A DNA stretch of 64,000 bases from Desulfoscipio gibsoniae DSM 7213 (GTDB lineage Bacteria; Bacillota; Desulfotomaculia; Desulfotomaculales; Desulfallaceae). The first letter of the stretch is position 1; the number at the start of each line of letters is the position of its first letter. A program made the translations under genes and the position numbers. The stretch spans positions 1,822,001-1,886,000 of the forward strand of contig NC_021184.1 of the NCBI RefSeq assembly GCF_000233715.2. Reading direction: 5' to 3'. Of this stretch, positions 54,734 through 64,000 are shown piece by piece. The notes under the pieces were generated by a model, which worked only from the letters and a program-made list of their open reading frames with translations, had not been told where the DNA came from and did no database searches.

Positions 54734-56435
54734 TTTGCTGGTGCCGACACTGCGGGAGGTGCCTGCAGAAGCTGAGGTGATCAGTCACCAGCTGCTGCTG
54801 CGAGCTGGTTTTATGCGTAAGGCGGCAGCAGGTGTGTACACATTGCTGCCCTTGGCCTGGCGGGTAATTCTCAAAATCGAACGCATTATTAGAGAAGAAA
54901 TGGACAGGCAGGGCGGCCAGGAGATAATGATGCCCATTATCCAGCCGGCAGAGTTGTGGCAGGAATCCGGGCGCTGGGATGTGTATGGTCCCGAGTTGTT
55001 CAGATTTAAGGACAGGCATGGCCGGGATTTTTGCTTGGGGCCAACCCATGAGGAAATTATTACTACCCTGGTTAAAGGAGAGATAAATTCATATAAGCAG
55101 TTGCCGCTGCTGCTGTATCAAATTCAAAACAAATACCGGGATGAACGCCGCCCACGGTTTGGCTTGATGCGTGGCAGGGAATTTATCATGAAAGATTTAT
55201 ACTCCTTTGATCGTGATGAAGCGGGGCTGGATGCCAGTTATAACAAAATGTATGAAGCGTATACTAATGTATTTCGCCGCTGTGGTTTACAGTTTAGGCC
55301 GGTGGTGGCAGATTCGGGAGCCATTGGTGGTAGTGACACTCATGAGTTTATGGTGCTGGCTGAGTCAGGGGAAGCCACCGTACTTTATTGCGCTGATGAA
55401 AAGTGCGGTTATGCGGCCAACCAGGAACGGGCTGAGGCAGTTCATTCGCTTGCCAGTAACATTGACGTGCCCGGAGAGTTGCAAAAGGTGTCTACGCCGG
55501 GCTGCCGCAGTGTTAGTGAAGTAACCGAATATTTAAACGTGCCCCCGGAAAAAGTGATCAAAACCGTTATCTACACCACCGATAAGGAAAATGTTGCGGT
55601 GATGATCAGGGGTGACCGGGAAATAAATGAGATCAAGCTATATAATGTCCTGGGCTGTGTCAGGCTGGACCTGGCTGATGAGCAGACTGTGCGCGGGGTA
55701 ACCGGAGCTCCGGTGGGCTATGCCGGTCCGGTGGGATTGAACGGGGTAAAGCTGGTGGCCGACTCGGAGGTAATGAGTTTGGTTAATGCCGTATGCGGGG
55801 CCAATGAAAAAGAGCAGCACCTGGTTAATGTTAACCCGCAGCGGGATACCAAGCCGGATTTAATTACGGATATTCGTTTGGTAAAAGCGGGTGAGCCCTG
55901 CCCTCAATGCGGTGCTGAATTGCTAGAGGCCAAAGGAATTGAGGTTGGTCAGGTTTTTAAACTTGGTACTAAATACAGTAAAGCACTGGGGGGCACTTTT
56001 TTGGATGAAAGCGGTAAGGCCAGGCCGTTTGTTATGGGTTGTTACGGTATTGGCGTTACCAGGACGATGGCTGCCGCCGTTGAGCAAAATTATGATGAGC
56101 GTGGGATTATCTGGCCGGTACAAATAGCGCCTTATCATGTAATAGTAGTGCCGGTGAGCAGCAAAGATCAGAATCTTATGCAAGCCGCAGAAACAATATA
56201 TAATGATCTTAATGATGCAGGAGTGGAGACTGTTATTGATGACCGGCCGGAGCGGGCAGGGGTAAAGTTTAATGATGCGGACCTGGTGGGGTATCCTCTG
56301 CGCGTTACCGTGGGGTCTAAGGGATTAGCGAACGGCCAAGTGGAGCTTTACATGCGGCGCAACGGTGAAACAGTGCTTGTGCCGCAAGATGATGTGGTGA
56401 ATGCTGTAAAGACAAAGCTAAGGGATATTGGTTAA
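54720..56435 (+). CDS. proS: Prolyl-tRNA synthetase
   Basis: Class II synthetase for proline. The 571-residue protein starts [15 protein letters not shown], has motif 1 [22 protein letters not shown], motif 2 [23 protein letters not shown] (about 139-161), the editing (INS) domain of bacterial ProRS (about 225-400) and motif 3 [17 protein letters not shown] (near 445-460). The C-terminal anticodon domain is intact. ATG 54720 lies inside ispG, behind AAGGGAGG. In Bacillus polC follows; here it is absent. Confidence 0.96.
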   Translation: MRVSNLLVPTLREVPAEAEVISHQLLLRAGFMRKAAAGVYTLLPLAWRVILKIERIIREEMDRQGGQEIMMPIIQPAELWQESGRWDVYGPELFRFKDRHGRDFCLGPTHEEIITTLVKGEINSYKQLPLLLYQIQNKYRDERRPRFGLMRGREFIMKDLYSFDRDEAGLDASYNKMYEAYTNVFRRCGLQFRPVVADSGAIGGSDTHEFMVLAESGEATVLYCADEKCGYAANQERAEAVHSLASNIDVPGELQKVSTPGCRSVSEVTEYLNVPPEKVIKTVIYTTDKENVAVMIRGDREINEIKLYNVLGCVRLDLADEQTVRGVTGAPVGYAGPVGLNGVKLVADSEVMSLVNAVCGANEKEQHLVNVNPQRDTKPDLITDIRLVKAGEPCPQCGAELLEAKGIEVGQVFKLGTKYSKALGGTFLDESGKARPFVMGCYGIGVTRTMAAAVEQNYDERGIIWPVQIAPYHVIVVPVSSKDQNLMQAAETIYNDLNDAGVETVIDDRPERAGVKFNDADLVGYPLRVTVGSKGLANGQVELYMRRNGETVLVPQDDVVNAVKTKLRDIG

Positions 56436-56771
56436 AGGGGTAATTTAGACTCTTTAAGGATGGCCAAACATGATGCATGATTGTGTTCACCTTGTCAAAC
56501 GCTCCCTTTTATGATAATATTAATTTGCTTTTGTGCCTATTCGCTATTTTGGTGGTTTTTAAGGTCGTTTATGTAATAGATCTCCACGGTGCTTAAATGC
56601 GGTTTTAGGGAGATCGAGAGGATTGCCCCTGTGGTCCAGTAGTGATGACCGGCATTGAAAATGACCACTAAAGACTATTTATGTAGACCTGTTATTGAAG
56701 GAGTGGGTATTGCCCACTCTTTCGTATTATACTAAGGGAAACTAGTAAGTTTAGCTGGGGAGGACAAAGAA
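56436..56771 (+). other. Gene-free 336-bp stretch between proS and rimP
   Basis: No plausible ORF is found. Several pairings are visible: GATCTCC with GGAGATC (56580-56615), TAGTG with CACTA (near 56639-56675) and a strong hairpin GAGTGGG/CCCACTC at 56701-56719 with TTTC behind it. The order in Bacillus has polC here. It could be a structured leader of the rimP-nusA-infB operon or a scar of lost DNA. No known class matched. Confidence 0.45.
56701..56723 (+). terminator. Hairpin upstream of the rimP operon
   Basis: GAGTGGG/CCCACTC with a five-base loop is followed by TTTCGT, a weak T run. It may terminate proS transcripts or regulate entry into the operon. Confidence 0.5.
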
Positions 56772-57233
56772 ATGAATAGTAGTAAAACAGTAAAAGCCAT
56801 AGCACAAATCATTACCCCCAAACTGGTTGAACTAGGTGTTGAACTGGTGGATATAAAATACACCAGGGAAGGGGGGCGCTGGTTTTTAAGGATTTTTATT
56901 GATAAGCCCGCCGGTGTGGGCCTCGAAGACTGCCAGTTGGTTTCCGAGAATATAGACCCGCTGTTGGATGAACACGATCCTATACCGCATGCGTACACTC
57001 TGGAGGTCTCATCACCTGGTCTGGACAGACCGCTGAACAAACCGGCCGACTTTGCTAGATTTGCCGGCGAGCAAATAAAATTAACTACATTTAATCCGGT
57101 GGAAGGCAGACGCAAGTTTAAAGGAAAAATTATCGCTGCCGAAGACCGGTCGGTAACCCTTGATGTGGACGGCACCAGTGTTATTCTGTCTTTGGATCAG
57201 GTTGCTTCTGCTCGTTTGTCACCTGAGTTTTAA
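56772..57233 (+). CDS. rimP: Ribosome maturation factor RimP
   Basis: RimP helps 30S subunit assembly. The 153-residue protein has the N-terminal alpha/beta domain with YTREGGRWFLRIFIDKPAGVGLEDCQLVSE near 36-65 and VSSPGLDRPL near 87-96, and the C-terminal SH3-like domain (KGKIIAAEDRSVTLDVDG). It is the first gene of the rimP-nusA-rnpM-ylxQ-infB operon, preceded by GGGGAGGA. Confidence 0.95.
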   Translation: MNSSKTVKAIAQIITPKLVELGVELVDIKYTREGGRWFLRIFIDKPAGVGLEDCQLVSENIDPLLDEHDPIPHAYTLEVSSPGLDRPLNKPADFARFAGEQIKLTTFNPVEGRRKFKGKIIAAEDRSVTLDVDGTSVILSLDQVASARLSPEF

Positions 57234-57311
57234 GGACAGTATGATCACTATTTGTGGGCTTTAAATATATTGTAATATTGTATGGAATAGTTTTTGTGGA
57301 GGGACACGGTA

Positions 57312-58394
57312 ATGAATACCGAATTTTTGGAAGCCCTGAAGGATCTTGAAAGAGAAAAGGGGATTTCCGCTAATGTTTTGCTGGAGGCGATAGAGGCTGC
57401 GCTGCTTTCAGCGTATAAAAGAAATTTTGGATCACTGCAAAATGCCAAGGTGCTTTTGGACAGGGAATCAGGCGATTGTAAAGTCTACGCCCAGAGGAAT
57501 GTTGTTGAAGAGGTACTCGATCCACGCCTCGAAATATCGCTATCTGAGGCCAGGGCCATTGATCCCCTATACAATTTGGGTGATGTGGTGGAGACGGAGG
57601 TTACGCCGCGTAATTTTGGACGGATAGCGGCCCAAACAGCCAAGCAGGTGGTGGTGCAGCGGATTCGCGAAGCCGAGCGCAACATAATATATGAGCAATT
57701 CGCCAACCGGGAAGGTGACATTATAAGCGGCGTGGTGCAGCGGATTGAACAAAAGAACGCTTTTATTGAACTGGGCAAAACAGAGGCTATATTAACACCA
57801 GCGGAGCAAATACCAGGTGAAACCTATGCTCAGGGTGATCGGGTGAAGGCCTACATAGTGGAGGTGAAAAAAACCACCAAGGGGCCGCAAATCTTTGTTT
57901 CCCGGACGCACCCCGGACTTTTAAAAAGACTCCTTGAACTGGAGGTTCCTGAACTGCAGGAAGGTGTTGTGGAGTTGAAATCTGTAGCTCGTGAGGCAGG
58001 CTATCGCTCTAAAATAGCTGTTTTTTCCAGAGATGAAAACGTGGATCCAGTGGGAGCATGTGTCGGTCCAAAGGGGATGCGTGTGCAGACCATAGTTAAT
58101 GAACTGCACGGTGAAAAATTGGATATCATTAAATGGGACCCTGAGCCATCTAAATTTGTGGCTAGCTCACTTAGCCCGGCCAAAGTAGTGGCCGTTGAGA
58201 TTTGGGAAGATGAAAAGGTGGCCCGGGTCATTGTACCTGATTACCAGCTTTCCTTAGCTATTGGAAAAGAAGGGCAAAATGCTCGCTTGGCTGCTAAGTT
58301 GACGGGTTGGAAGATAGATATAAAAAGTGAGAGCCAAATGGCTGAATTATATCCTGATTATAAAGATTTGTTTGCCGAGGAATTTATTGAATAG
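57312..58394 (+). CDS. nusA: Transcription termination/antitermination factor NusA
   Basis: NusA binds RNA polymerase and RNA hairpins. The 360-residue protein has the N-terminal polymerase-binding domain (1-125), an S1 domain beginning [27 protein letters not shown] (about 135-160) and two KH domains ([22 protein letters not shown] and [27 protein letters not shown]). The acidic C-terminal repeats of E. coli NusA are absent, as in Firmicutes. Start ATG 57312 follows GGAGGG. Confidence 0.96.
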   Translation: MNTEFLEALKDLEREKGISANVLLEAIEAALLSAYKRNFGSLQNAKVLLDRESGDCKVYAQRNVVEEVLDPRLEISLSEARAIDPLYNLGDVVETEVTPRNFGRIAAQTAKQVVVQRIREAERNIIYEQFANREGDIISGVVQRIEQKNAFIELGKTEAILTPAEQIPGETYAQGDRVKAYIVEVKKTTKGPQIFVSRTHPGLLKRLLELEVPELQEGVVELKSVAREAGYRSKIAVFSRDENVDPVGACVGPKGMRVQTIVNELHGEKLDIIKWDPEPSKFVASSLSPAKVVAVEIWEDEKVARVIVPDYQLSLAIGKEGQNARLAAKLTGWKIDIKSESQMAELYPDYKDLFAEEFIE

Positions 58395-58405
58395 GGGGTT
58401 TCGGC

Positions 58406-58675
58406 TTGCCTAAAGTGAGAAAAATACCGGAAAGAATGTGTATAGGCTGCCAGGAAATGAAGCCCAAAAAAACATTAATTCGAGTTGTACGCACGCCTGA
58501 GGAGACTATTGAGGTAGATCGCACCGGTAAGCGTTCGGGGCGGGGTGCATACATTTGTCCAAATGAAGAGTGCCTGGATAAGGCATTAAAAGGTAAAAGA
58601 CTCGAAAAGGCTTTAAAGCATGCCATTACCGAGGAAATTAAAGAAAGTCTGCTGAAAAGGGTGGACCAGCCATGA
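58406..58675 (+). CDS. rnpM: RNase P modulator RnpM (YlxR)
   Basis: The 89-residue YlxR protein has CIGCQ near 17 and a second cysteine pair in YICPNEECLDKALKGKRLEKALK near 53-75, and the family's central KRSGRGAYIC. YlxR was renamed RnpM for its effect on RNase P in Bacillus. It is TTG-started (58406) and overlaps the ylxQ gene by four bases. Confidence 0.92.
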   Translation: MPKVRKIPERMCIGCQEMKPKKTLIRVVRTPEETIEVDRTGKRSGRGAYICPNEECLDKALKGKRLEKALKHAITEEIKESLLKRVDQP

Positions 58676-58998
58676 ACGATGCAGTGGCCAATTTGCTTGG
58701 TTTGTGCAGGCGGGCCGGAAAGGTGATCAGCGGCGAAACCGCCGTGCAAAATGCTTTTTTAAAAAACGAAATAAAATTGCTGATTCTAGCTAGTGATGCA
58801 TCAAAACGCAGTCAAGAAAAGTTTATGCAGTTGGCTAAAGAAAATAGTGTTCCTGCTTTTTGCTACTCTTCCAAGAATGAACTGGGTTTTTTGCTGGGAA
58901 AGGCGCCCCGTACAGCGGTGGCGATAATAGATGAACAGCTTGCCCGGGGTATCGCCGGAGCGATGGAAAGGGGAGAGGTTGACTTGTGTACGTTTTAA
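58672..58998 (+). CDS. L7Ae-family K-turn RNA-binding protein YlxQ
   Basis: The 108-aa L7Ae-type protein has the alpha-beta-alpha fold with NLLGLCRRAGKVISGETAVQNA (near 8-29) and ILASDASKRSQEKF. It probably binds kink-turn RNA. ATG 58672 overlaps rnpM (ATGA overlap), and infB follows after 18 bp. Confidence 0.92.
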   Translation: MNDAVANLLGLCRRAGKVISGETAVQNAFLKNEIKLLILASDASKRSQEKFMQLAKENSVPAFCYSSKNELGFLLGKAPRTAVAIIDEQLARGIAGAMERGEVDLCTF

Positions 58999-59016
58999 TT
59001 ATTCGGAGGTGATTGT

Positions 59017-61719
59017 ATGGTAAAAAAACGTGTTCATGAACTTGCCAAGGAGCTTAATATAGAAAGTAAGGATATGCTGCGGAAACTTAATCAAATGGGT
59101 ATTAATGTAAAGTCCCATATGAGCACCCTGGAGGAAAACGAAATAGTAAGGATAAGGAACCATTACCAGAGTGCTGGCGGATCCAGTAAGATAACTAAGT
59201 CACCGCAGCCTAAAAATGAAAAACACGGAAGCTTAAAGGCCGCCGGTGGCAGGGATCGCCAAGACCGTGGTCCCGGTTTGGTTGATCGGGTTCCCGACCG
59301 CCCACCCGATCGTGTTTTTACAGAAAAAACGGCTGGTAATTTTCCCAGTGACAAGGGTCGTGGAAGTGAGTCGAGGTACAAAAAACAAGACGATCAACAC
59401 AAAAACAATCAACCAAAAGGTAACCAGCCCAGGGGTAGCCAACCCAGGAACAATCAGCCCAGGAGTAACCAACCTAGAAGTAACCAACCCAGAAAGGAAA
59501 ACGGTCAGCAGGGTAGAGTGCCTGCCGAACGTCAGCATGCACAGGCTGAGAATCGTGGGATGGTTCATAAGCCCGAGCAAAACAGAGGCCAGTCCCATGC
59601 TTTTCGCGACCGCAACAAACCGGGCGACCATAACCGTCCGGCAGGCCAACAACGACCGGCGAAACCATTTGACCGGGGTGCCAAAAAAGGAGGCCACGCA
59701 CCACACACTGATGCTGGCGGTGGTCTGGCTAAGATGGCCCAAAAGAGTATGCCGGACCAGGTAAAAGCACTGGAGAAAAATAAAGCTCAGGAGCGCTCTA
59801 AGCAGGTTGAAAAACATACCTTTAAAGGAAAAAATACCAAGGACAACAGGTTTGTCAAAGATGCCTCCAAGAAAGAGCGTGACTTTAGAAATAGTCCGAA
59901 CAAAAAATTTAATAGAGGTCCTCGTAAGAAAACCCAGCCGGTACCAACGGTGGAGAAAAAGCCTATTACTATTGGTGAAACTATTACTGTTAAGTCGCTG
60001 GCCGAAAAGATGCGCATTAGTGCCGGCGAGGTAATCAAAAAATTAATGGAGCTTGGTACACTGGCTACTATAAATCAGGAAATTGACTCTGATACAGCAA
60101 CCATTGTGGCTAATGAGATGGGTTTTGAGGTGCAGGTAAAGATTGAGCTGGATAAAGAAGCCCAGTTGATGATGCAGGAACCTGAAGATGATGCTAGTAA
60201 TTTGAAATCGCGCCCACCGGTAGTTACTATCATGGGGCACGTGGACCACGGTAAAACTTCACTTTTAGATGCTATCCGTCATGCCAATGTGACTGCCTCC
60301 GAGGCAGGTGGTATTACGCAGCATATCGGTGCTTACCAGGTTGAGCACAAAGGCAAGAAAATTACATTTGTTGATACGCCCGGGCACGCGGCATTTACCG
60401 CTATGCGAGCCAGGGGAGCCAAAGTAACTGATATTGCCATATTGGTAATAGCCGCTGACGATGGTGTAATGCCCCAGACTGTTGAGGCGATTAACCACGC
60501 CCGGGCTGCGGAGGTACCTATCATTGTGGCTGTGAATAAAATTGATAAGCCCGATGCTGACCCGGAAAAAGTGAAGCGTGAATTGACAGAGTATAACCTC
60601 ATACCGGAAGAATGGGGTGGGGATACAATCTTCGTTGAGGTTTCGGCCAAGGAAAGACAAAACCTTACAGATCTTTTAGAAATGATTCTGCTGGTGGCGG
60701 AAATTGGTGAATATAAAGCCAATCCAAGCCGGACGGCCCGGGGAACGGTAATTGAGGCTGAGCTTGATAAGGGCCGTGGGCCGGTGGCCACTGTACTGGT
60801 GCAAAATGGCACCCTGCGGGTTGGAGATTTCATTATTGCTGGTGTTGCTTATGGGAAAGTCAGGGCGATGATGGACTATACCGGCCGGAGGGTGAATAAA
60901 GCAGGCCCGTCCATGCCGGTTGAAGTACTGGGTTTTTCAGCAGTGCCGCCGGCCGGGGAATTGTTTTATACAGTGGAAGATGAAAAGTTTGGCAAGCAAA
61001 TTATCGATGAACGAGCTAATAAAAAACGGGAGGAAGAGCTTAAGCTATCCGCACCGAAAGTCTCGCTGGATGATTTATTTAATCAAATTAAAGAAGGCCA
61101 GGTTAAAGAACTTAGCATAATTATTAAGGCAGATGTGCAGGGCTCAGTGGAAGCCGTGCGCCAGGCATTGGAGCAAATTGGAACTGATGAAGTTAGAGTT
61201 AACGTCATCCATGGTGGTGTTGGTGCCATTACAGAGTCTGACATTATGCTGGCATCGGCCTCCAATGCTATAGTTATTGGATTTAATGTGCGGCCTGACG
61301 TGAATGCTCGTAACGCTGTGGAAACAGAAAAAGTGGATATCCGGTTATACAGGATTATTTACGACGCCATAGATGATATAAAGGCGGCCATGAGCGGCCT
61401 TTTAGAGCCTGAGTATAAAGAAGTGGTTTTGGGAAGGGCTGAAGTTCGCAAGACATTTAAAGTGACCAAGGTGGGCACAATAGCAGGGTGCTATGTAACT
61501 GAAGGCAAGGTAACTAGAGATGCAGGTGTCCGGGTAATCAGGGATGGAATTGTAATTCATGAGGGCCATCTGGATTCGCTAAAAAGGTTTAAAGATGATG
61601 CTCGGGAAGTGATGCAGGGTTACGAGTGCGGTATCACTGTGGAAAAATTCAATGATATCAGAGAAGGCGACCAAATAGAGGTCTATACTGTGGAGGCTAT
61701 CAAAAGGGAACTGGCCTGA
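59017..61719 (+). CDS. infB: Translation initiation factor IF-2
   Basis: IF-2 delivers initiator tRNA. The 900-residue protein has an N-terminal IF2-N domain (1-55), a long disordered linker (about 55-320) rich in Asn, Gln, Pro, Arg and Lys with repeated NQPR units, a second IF2-N domain (about 325-375) and the G domain with G1 GHVDHGKT at residues 407-414, G2 and G3 [16 protein letters not shown] and SAKERQNL, followed by domains II-IV. The core is intact. Confidence 0.96.
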   Translation: MVKKRVHELAKELNIESKDMLRKLNQMGINVKSHMSTLEENEIVRIRNHYQSAGGSSKITKSPQPKNEKHGSLKAAGGRDRQDRGPGLVDRVPDRPPDRVFTEKTAGNFPSDKGRGSESRYKKQDDQHKNNQPKGNQPRGSQPRNNQPRSNQPRSNQPRKENGQQGRVPAERQHAQAENRGMVHKPEQNRGQSHAFRDRNKPGDHNRPAGQQRPAKPFDRGAKKGGHAPHTDAGGGLAKMAQKSMPDQVKALEKNKAQERSKQVEKHTFKGKNTKDNRFVKDASKKERDFRNSPNKKFNRGPRKKTQPVPTVEKKPITIGETITVKSLAEKMRISAGEVIKKLMELGTLATINQEIDSDTATIVANEMGFEVQVKIELDKEAQLMMQEPEDDASNLKSRPPVVTIMGHVDHGKTSLLDAIRHANVTASEAGGITQHIGAYQVEHKGKKITFVDTPGHAAFTAMRARGAKVTDIAILVIAADDGVMPQTVEAINHARAAEVPIIVAVNKIDKPDADPEKVKRELTEYNLIPEEWGGDTIFVEVSAKERQNLTDLLEMILLVAEIGEYKANPSRTARGTVIEAELDKGRGPVATVLVQNGTLRVGDFIIAGVAYGKVRAMMDYTGRRVNKAGPSMPVEVLGFSAVPPAGELFYTVEDEKFGKQIIDERANKKREEELKLSAPKVSLDDLFNQIKEGQVKELSIIIKADVQGSVEAVRQALEQIGTDEVRVNVIHGGVGAITESDIMLASASNAIVIGFNVRPDVNARNAVETEKVDIRLYRIIYDAIDDIKAAMSGLLEPEYKEVVLGRAEVRKTFKVTKVGTIAGCYVTEGKVTRDAGVRVIRDGIVIHEGHLDSLKRFKDDAREVMQGYECGITVEKFNDIREGDQIEVYTVEAIKRELA
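59424..59495 (+). repeat. Imperfect tandem 15-bp repeats encoding NQPR in infB
   Basis: About five units of 15 bp encode (N/S)NQPR variants in the disordered linker of IF-2. The nucleotide similarity suggests slippage; the repeats are not in a conserved domain. Confidence 0.75.
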
Positions 61720-61751
61720 TTATAGTACTATAACCGCAAGGGGGGATTGTT

Positions 61752-62099
61752 ATGTCCCACCGGCCGGAAAGGTTGGCCGAGGCTGTAAAAAAGGAAATGT
61801 CCGACCTGTTATTAAATGAATTAAAAGACCCGCGGGTTGGTTTTGCCACCATAACCGGGGTAGATGTGTCAGGCGATCTGAAATATGCCAAAATTTATGT
61901 TAGCGTTTTAGGTAATCACGAGCAAAGGCACAATACCATGCTGGCCCTAAAAAAAGCGCAGGGGTTTATTCGTACAGAACTGGGGCGCCGTATCAGGCTG
62001 AGACATGTGCCTGAGATATCTTTCCATCTTGATGAATCTTTGGATCACGGTGTCCGGGTTATGGAATTGTTGGATGAGGTTAAGGGTAAAGATGTTTGA
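61752..62099 (+). CDS. rbfA: Ribosome-binding factor A
   Basis: RbfA matures 30S subunits, particularly in the cold. The 115-aa KH-type protein has [49 protein letters not shown] (about 3-51) and [31 protein letters not shown] (70-100). AAGGGGGG before ATG 61752. Its last eight bases overlap nrnA. Confidence 0.95.
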   Translation: MSHRPERLAEAVKKEMSDLLLNELKDPRVGFATITGVDVSGDLKYAKIYVSVLGNHEQRHNTMLALKKAQGFIRTELGRRIRLRHVPEISFHLDESLDHGVRVMELLDEVKGKDV

Positions 62100-63072
62100 T
62101 AATAAACAGCTTTTCTCCTCGGTGGTTAATGAATTTAATAAAGCGGAAAGCATAGCACTTTGCGGTCACGTCATGCCCGATGGCGATTGTTTGGGGGCTA
62201 TGCTGGCCTTGGGGCTGGCTCTACGGCAAATGGGCAAAAGGGTGGTGTTTTGCAGTCCCGACCCAGTGCCGGCAGTATATGGCTTTCTACCCTGCGCGGG
62301 TGAAGTGCAGTTAGAGCTTAACAAACAGTGGCGATTTGATTTATTTGTTTCTGTGGATTGCTCGGTGCCCGACCGGTTGGGGCATTTTAAGGAACTGCTC
62401 GACCGGGCGGGCCGGGTGGTCGTATTAGATCATCATGCTGGTTCAGTTGTCTTTGGTGATGTATATTTAAACATACCTGCTTGCGCAGCTGCGGGCGAGA
62501 TCGTTTACGATTTGTTACCTTTGTTGCCGGTGGTTTTTGATGAAGATATAGCTACTTGTTTGTATGTAGCTATTGTTACTGATACCGGTTCTTTTCGCTA
62601 TGACAATACAGGACCCATGACCCATCTTAGGGTGGCTGACTTAATGAAACTAGGTGTTCCGGCGGCACGAGTTAATAAACTCCTTTATGAAGAAAAGCCA
62701 CTGGTTAGCCTGCGGATATTAAACGCTGTTTTACAAACACTGGGTATAAGTGATTGCGGTCGAGTGGCGTGGATGTATGTGAAAAGGGATACGTTGCGCA
62801 GCTTAGATGCATCTGATGAACATGTAGACGGCGTAATTAATTATCCACGTATGATTAAAGGTGTTGAATTGGCATTATTCTTCCGCGAATTGGAGGACGG
62901 CAAATATAAAGTTAGTTTGAGATCCAAATACTATTTGGATGTTAATAAACTGGCAGCTCGTTTTGGAGGAGGTGGCCATCCCCGGGCGTCCGGCTGTTTG
63001 ATAGAGGGTGATTTGGAGGATATTAAAGGCCGTTTACTGCAAGCCGCTCTAAAGGCTTTAAGGGATGAATGA
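62092..63072 (+). CDS. nrnA: DHH-family oligoribonuclease/pAp phosphatase NrnA
   Basis: NrnA degrades short RNA oligonucleotides and dephosphorylates pAp. The 326-residue protein has the DHH metal motifs [12 protein letters not shown] (near 23-34), VSVDCS and [13 protein letters not shown] (near 114-126, with DHH), and the DHHA1 domain with the substrate loop [11 protein letters not shown] near 299-309. ATG 62092 lies inside the end of rbfA. truB overlaps its stop by four bases. Confidence 0.93.
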   Translation: MFDNKQLFSSVVNEFNKAESIALCGHVMPDGDCLGAMLALGLALRQMGKRVVFCSPDPVPAVYGFLPCAGEVQLELNKQWRFDLFVSVDCSVPDRLGHFKELLDRAGRVVVLDHHAGSVVFGDVYLNIPACAAAGEIVYDLLPLLPVVFDEDIATCLYVAIVTDTGSFRYDNTGPMTHLRVADLMKLGVPAARVNKLLYEEKPLVSLRILNAVLQTLGISDCGRVAWMYVKRDTLRSLDASDEHVDGVINYPRMIKGVELALFFRELEDGKYKVSLRSKYYLDVNKLAARFGGGGHPRASGCLIEGDLEDIKGRLLQAALKALRDE

Positions 63073-63989
63073 GTATGGATGGTATTTTAAATGTTCTTAA
63101 ACCCCCGGGCATGACCAGTCATGATGTGGTAGGTTATGTCAGAAAAGTCACCGGTCAAAAAAAAACGGGCCATACGGGGACATTAGACCCGGGGGCTGCT
63201 GGTGTGCTGCCTGTTTGCCTGGGAAAGGCTACTAAGATTATACAGTTTCTGCCGGATGACAAATGTTACCGAGCGGAAATAACCTTTGGTAAATCCACCA
63301 GCACCCAGGATTCTTTTGGCGATGTACTTAAATCGGACGGCGCGTATGGTATAAATGCTACTGATATAGAACAAGAATTAAAGAGTTTTAAAGGGTGGAT
63401 TAATCAAATACCACCAATGACATCGGCCATCAAACACCATGGCAAAAAACTTTATGAACTGGCTAGGGCTGGTATTGAAGTGGAAAGGAAGCCTCGTACT
63501 GTTTACATACATGAAATTGCGCTGATGAATTTTAATGATGATAAGATATTCCCCAGCGCTATTTTGCATATTCATTGTTCAGCGGGCACTTATGTGCGCA
63601 CAATTTGCCATGATCTGGGGGAGAAGCTGGGTTGTGGCGCTTATATGTCTTTTTTGTTACGTACCCGGGCGGGGGTGTTTGCATTGGAGGATACTATTAC
63701 CCTGGAGCAGCTGACCGAGCCTAGCGGGCTGGATATGGAAACATTGCTGGTGCCCATGGGCAGAGCGCTGGCTTACATTCCCGTAGTTGATCTTGATAAC
63801 AGATCAGCAAGAGCTATTAGCTGCGGCAACAGTATTACGCTGCCAGTTCATATCTTGGCAAGCCGGCTGGTTGCCAAGCAGTTGGTTCGCCTGGAAAGGG
63901 CAGGCGTATTAATTGCCCTGGCGGCTGTTAAAGATGACCCTAACATGTCGGAGCATTATATGCTTCAACCGGTTAAAGTACTGGTTTAA
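63069..63989 (+). CDS. truB: tRNA pseudouridine(55) synthase TruB
   Basis: TruB makes pseudouridine 55 in tRNA. The 306-residue protein has GILNVLKPPGMTSHDVV (4-20), GHTGTLDPGAAGVLPVCLG with the catalytic Asp40 at 34-52, and the KCYRAEITFGKST segment. The C-terminal PUA-like domain is present. ATG 63069 overlaps nrnA (ATGA). A further ATG at 63075 would also serve. Only 11 bp remain to the end of the window. Confidence 0.95.
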   Translation: MSMDGILNVLKPPGMTSHDVVGYVRKVTGQKKTGHTGTLDPGAAGVLPVCLGKATKIIQFLPDDKCYRAEITFGKSTSTQDSFGDVLKSDGAYGINATDIEQELKSFKGWINQIPPMTSAIKHHGKKLYELARAGIEVERKPRTVYIHEIALMNFNDDKIFPSAILHIHCSAGTYVRTICHDLGEKLGCGAYMSFLLRTRAGVFALEDTITLEQLTEPSGLDMETLLVPMGRALAYIPVVDLDNRSARAISCGNSITLPVHILASRLVAKQLVRLERAGVLIALAAVKDDPNMSEHYMLQPVKVLV

Positions 63990-64000
63990 ACACAAAATGT

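Overview
The window is a single-strand block (every convincing gene is on the + strand) from an endospore-forming, anaerobic-type Firmicute. Gene content and order fit the Desulfotomaculum/Pelotomaculum group of Clostridia best: BofC-, YteA-, SpoIID-, YtvI- and PrkA-YhbH-SpoVR-type sporulation genes, SigI/RsgI, a ruvCAB-queH-queA-tgt-yajC-secDF run, and the topA-trmFO-xerC-hslVU-codY and rpsB-to-truB housekeeping runs. The genus is an inference; no rRNA or tRNA gene is present to confirm it.

Layout. (1) 1-3645: visibly more GC-rich acyl-CoA genes, namely an enoyl-CoA hydratase tail, an HMG-CoA-lyase-like DRE-TIM enzyme, acetoacetyl-CoA synthetase and a decapitated-at-the-C-side mvaB remnant. 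(2) 3646-3852: a junction that also holds a probable minus-strand gene tail with its terminator. (3) 3853-16400: nadE, yebC, a BofC-like gene, ruvCAB, queH, a DUF2905 gene, a SpoIID-like gene, queA, tgt, yajC, an HD-domain gene, secD and secF. (4) 16636-20995: DUF5665, YteA-type zinc finger, CDF transporter with a cysteine-rich tail, sigI and rsgI. (5) 21048-22315: a promoter, a terminator-bearing leader, a histidine-rich DUF4198 gene and a glutaredoxin-like gene that almost certainly reads through an in-frame UGA as selenocysteine (tail G-U-G-V-stop, with a SECIS-like hairpin). (6) 22361-25465: MBL hydrolase and murT-gatD. (7) 25834-30422: prkA-yhbH-spoVR. (8) 30632-32998: polar amino-acid ABC transporter. 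(9) 33179-36021: NHEJ genes ku, ligD ligase and ligD polymerase as separate proteins. (10) 36123-44787: dprA, topA, trmFO, xerC, hslV, hslU, codY. (11) 45024-63989: rpsB, tsf, pyrH, frr, a 67-aa protein, a minimal ferredoxin, uppS, cdsA, ytvI, dxr, rseP, ispG, proS, rimP, nusA, rnpM/ylxR, ylxQ, infB, rbfA, nrnA, truB.

How it fits together. Most of the window is core machinery: recombination (ruv, xerC, dprA, NHEJ), queuosine synthesis (queH, queA, tgt), protein export (yajC, secD, secF), translation (rpsB, tsf, frr, infB, rbfA, truB, proS), isoprenoid and envelope precursors (dxr, ispG, uppS, cdsA, murT/gatD) and sporulation. The most notable item is the selenocysteine-containing Uxx-star glutaredoxin-like gene, whose stop is easily mis-called at the UGA. 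Next are the paired gene remnants at 3.5-3.8 kb, a possible branched-chain-rich leader peptide ahead of the xerC-hslVU-codY run, and the cysteine-rich additions to the CDF transporter and SpoVR. I found no CRISPR array, insertion sequence, prophage or defence island.
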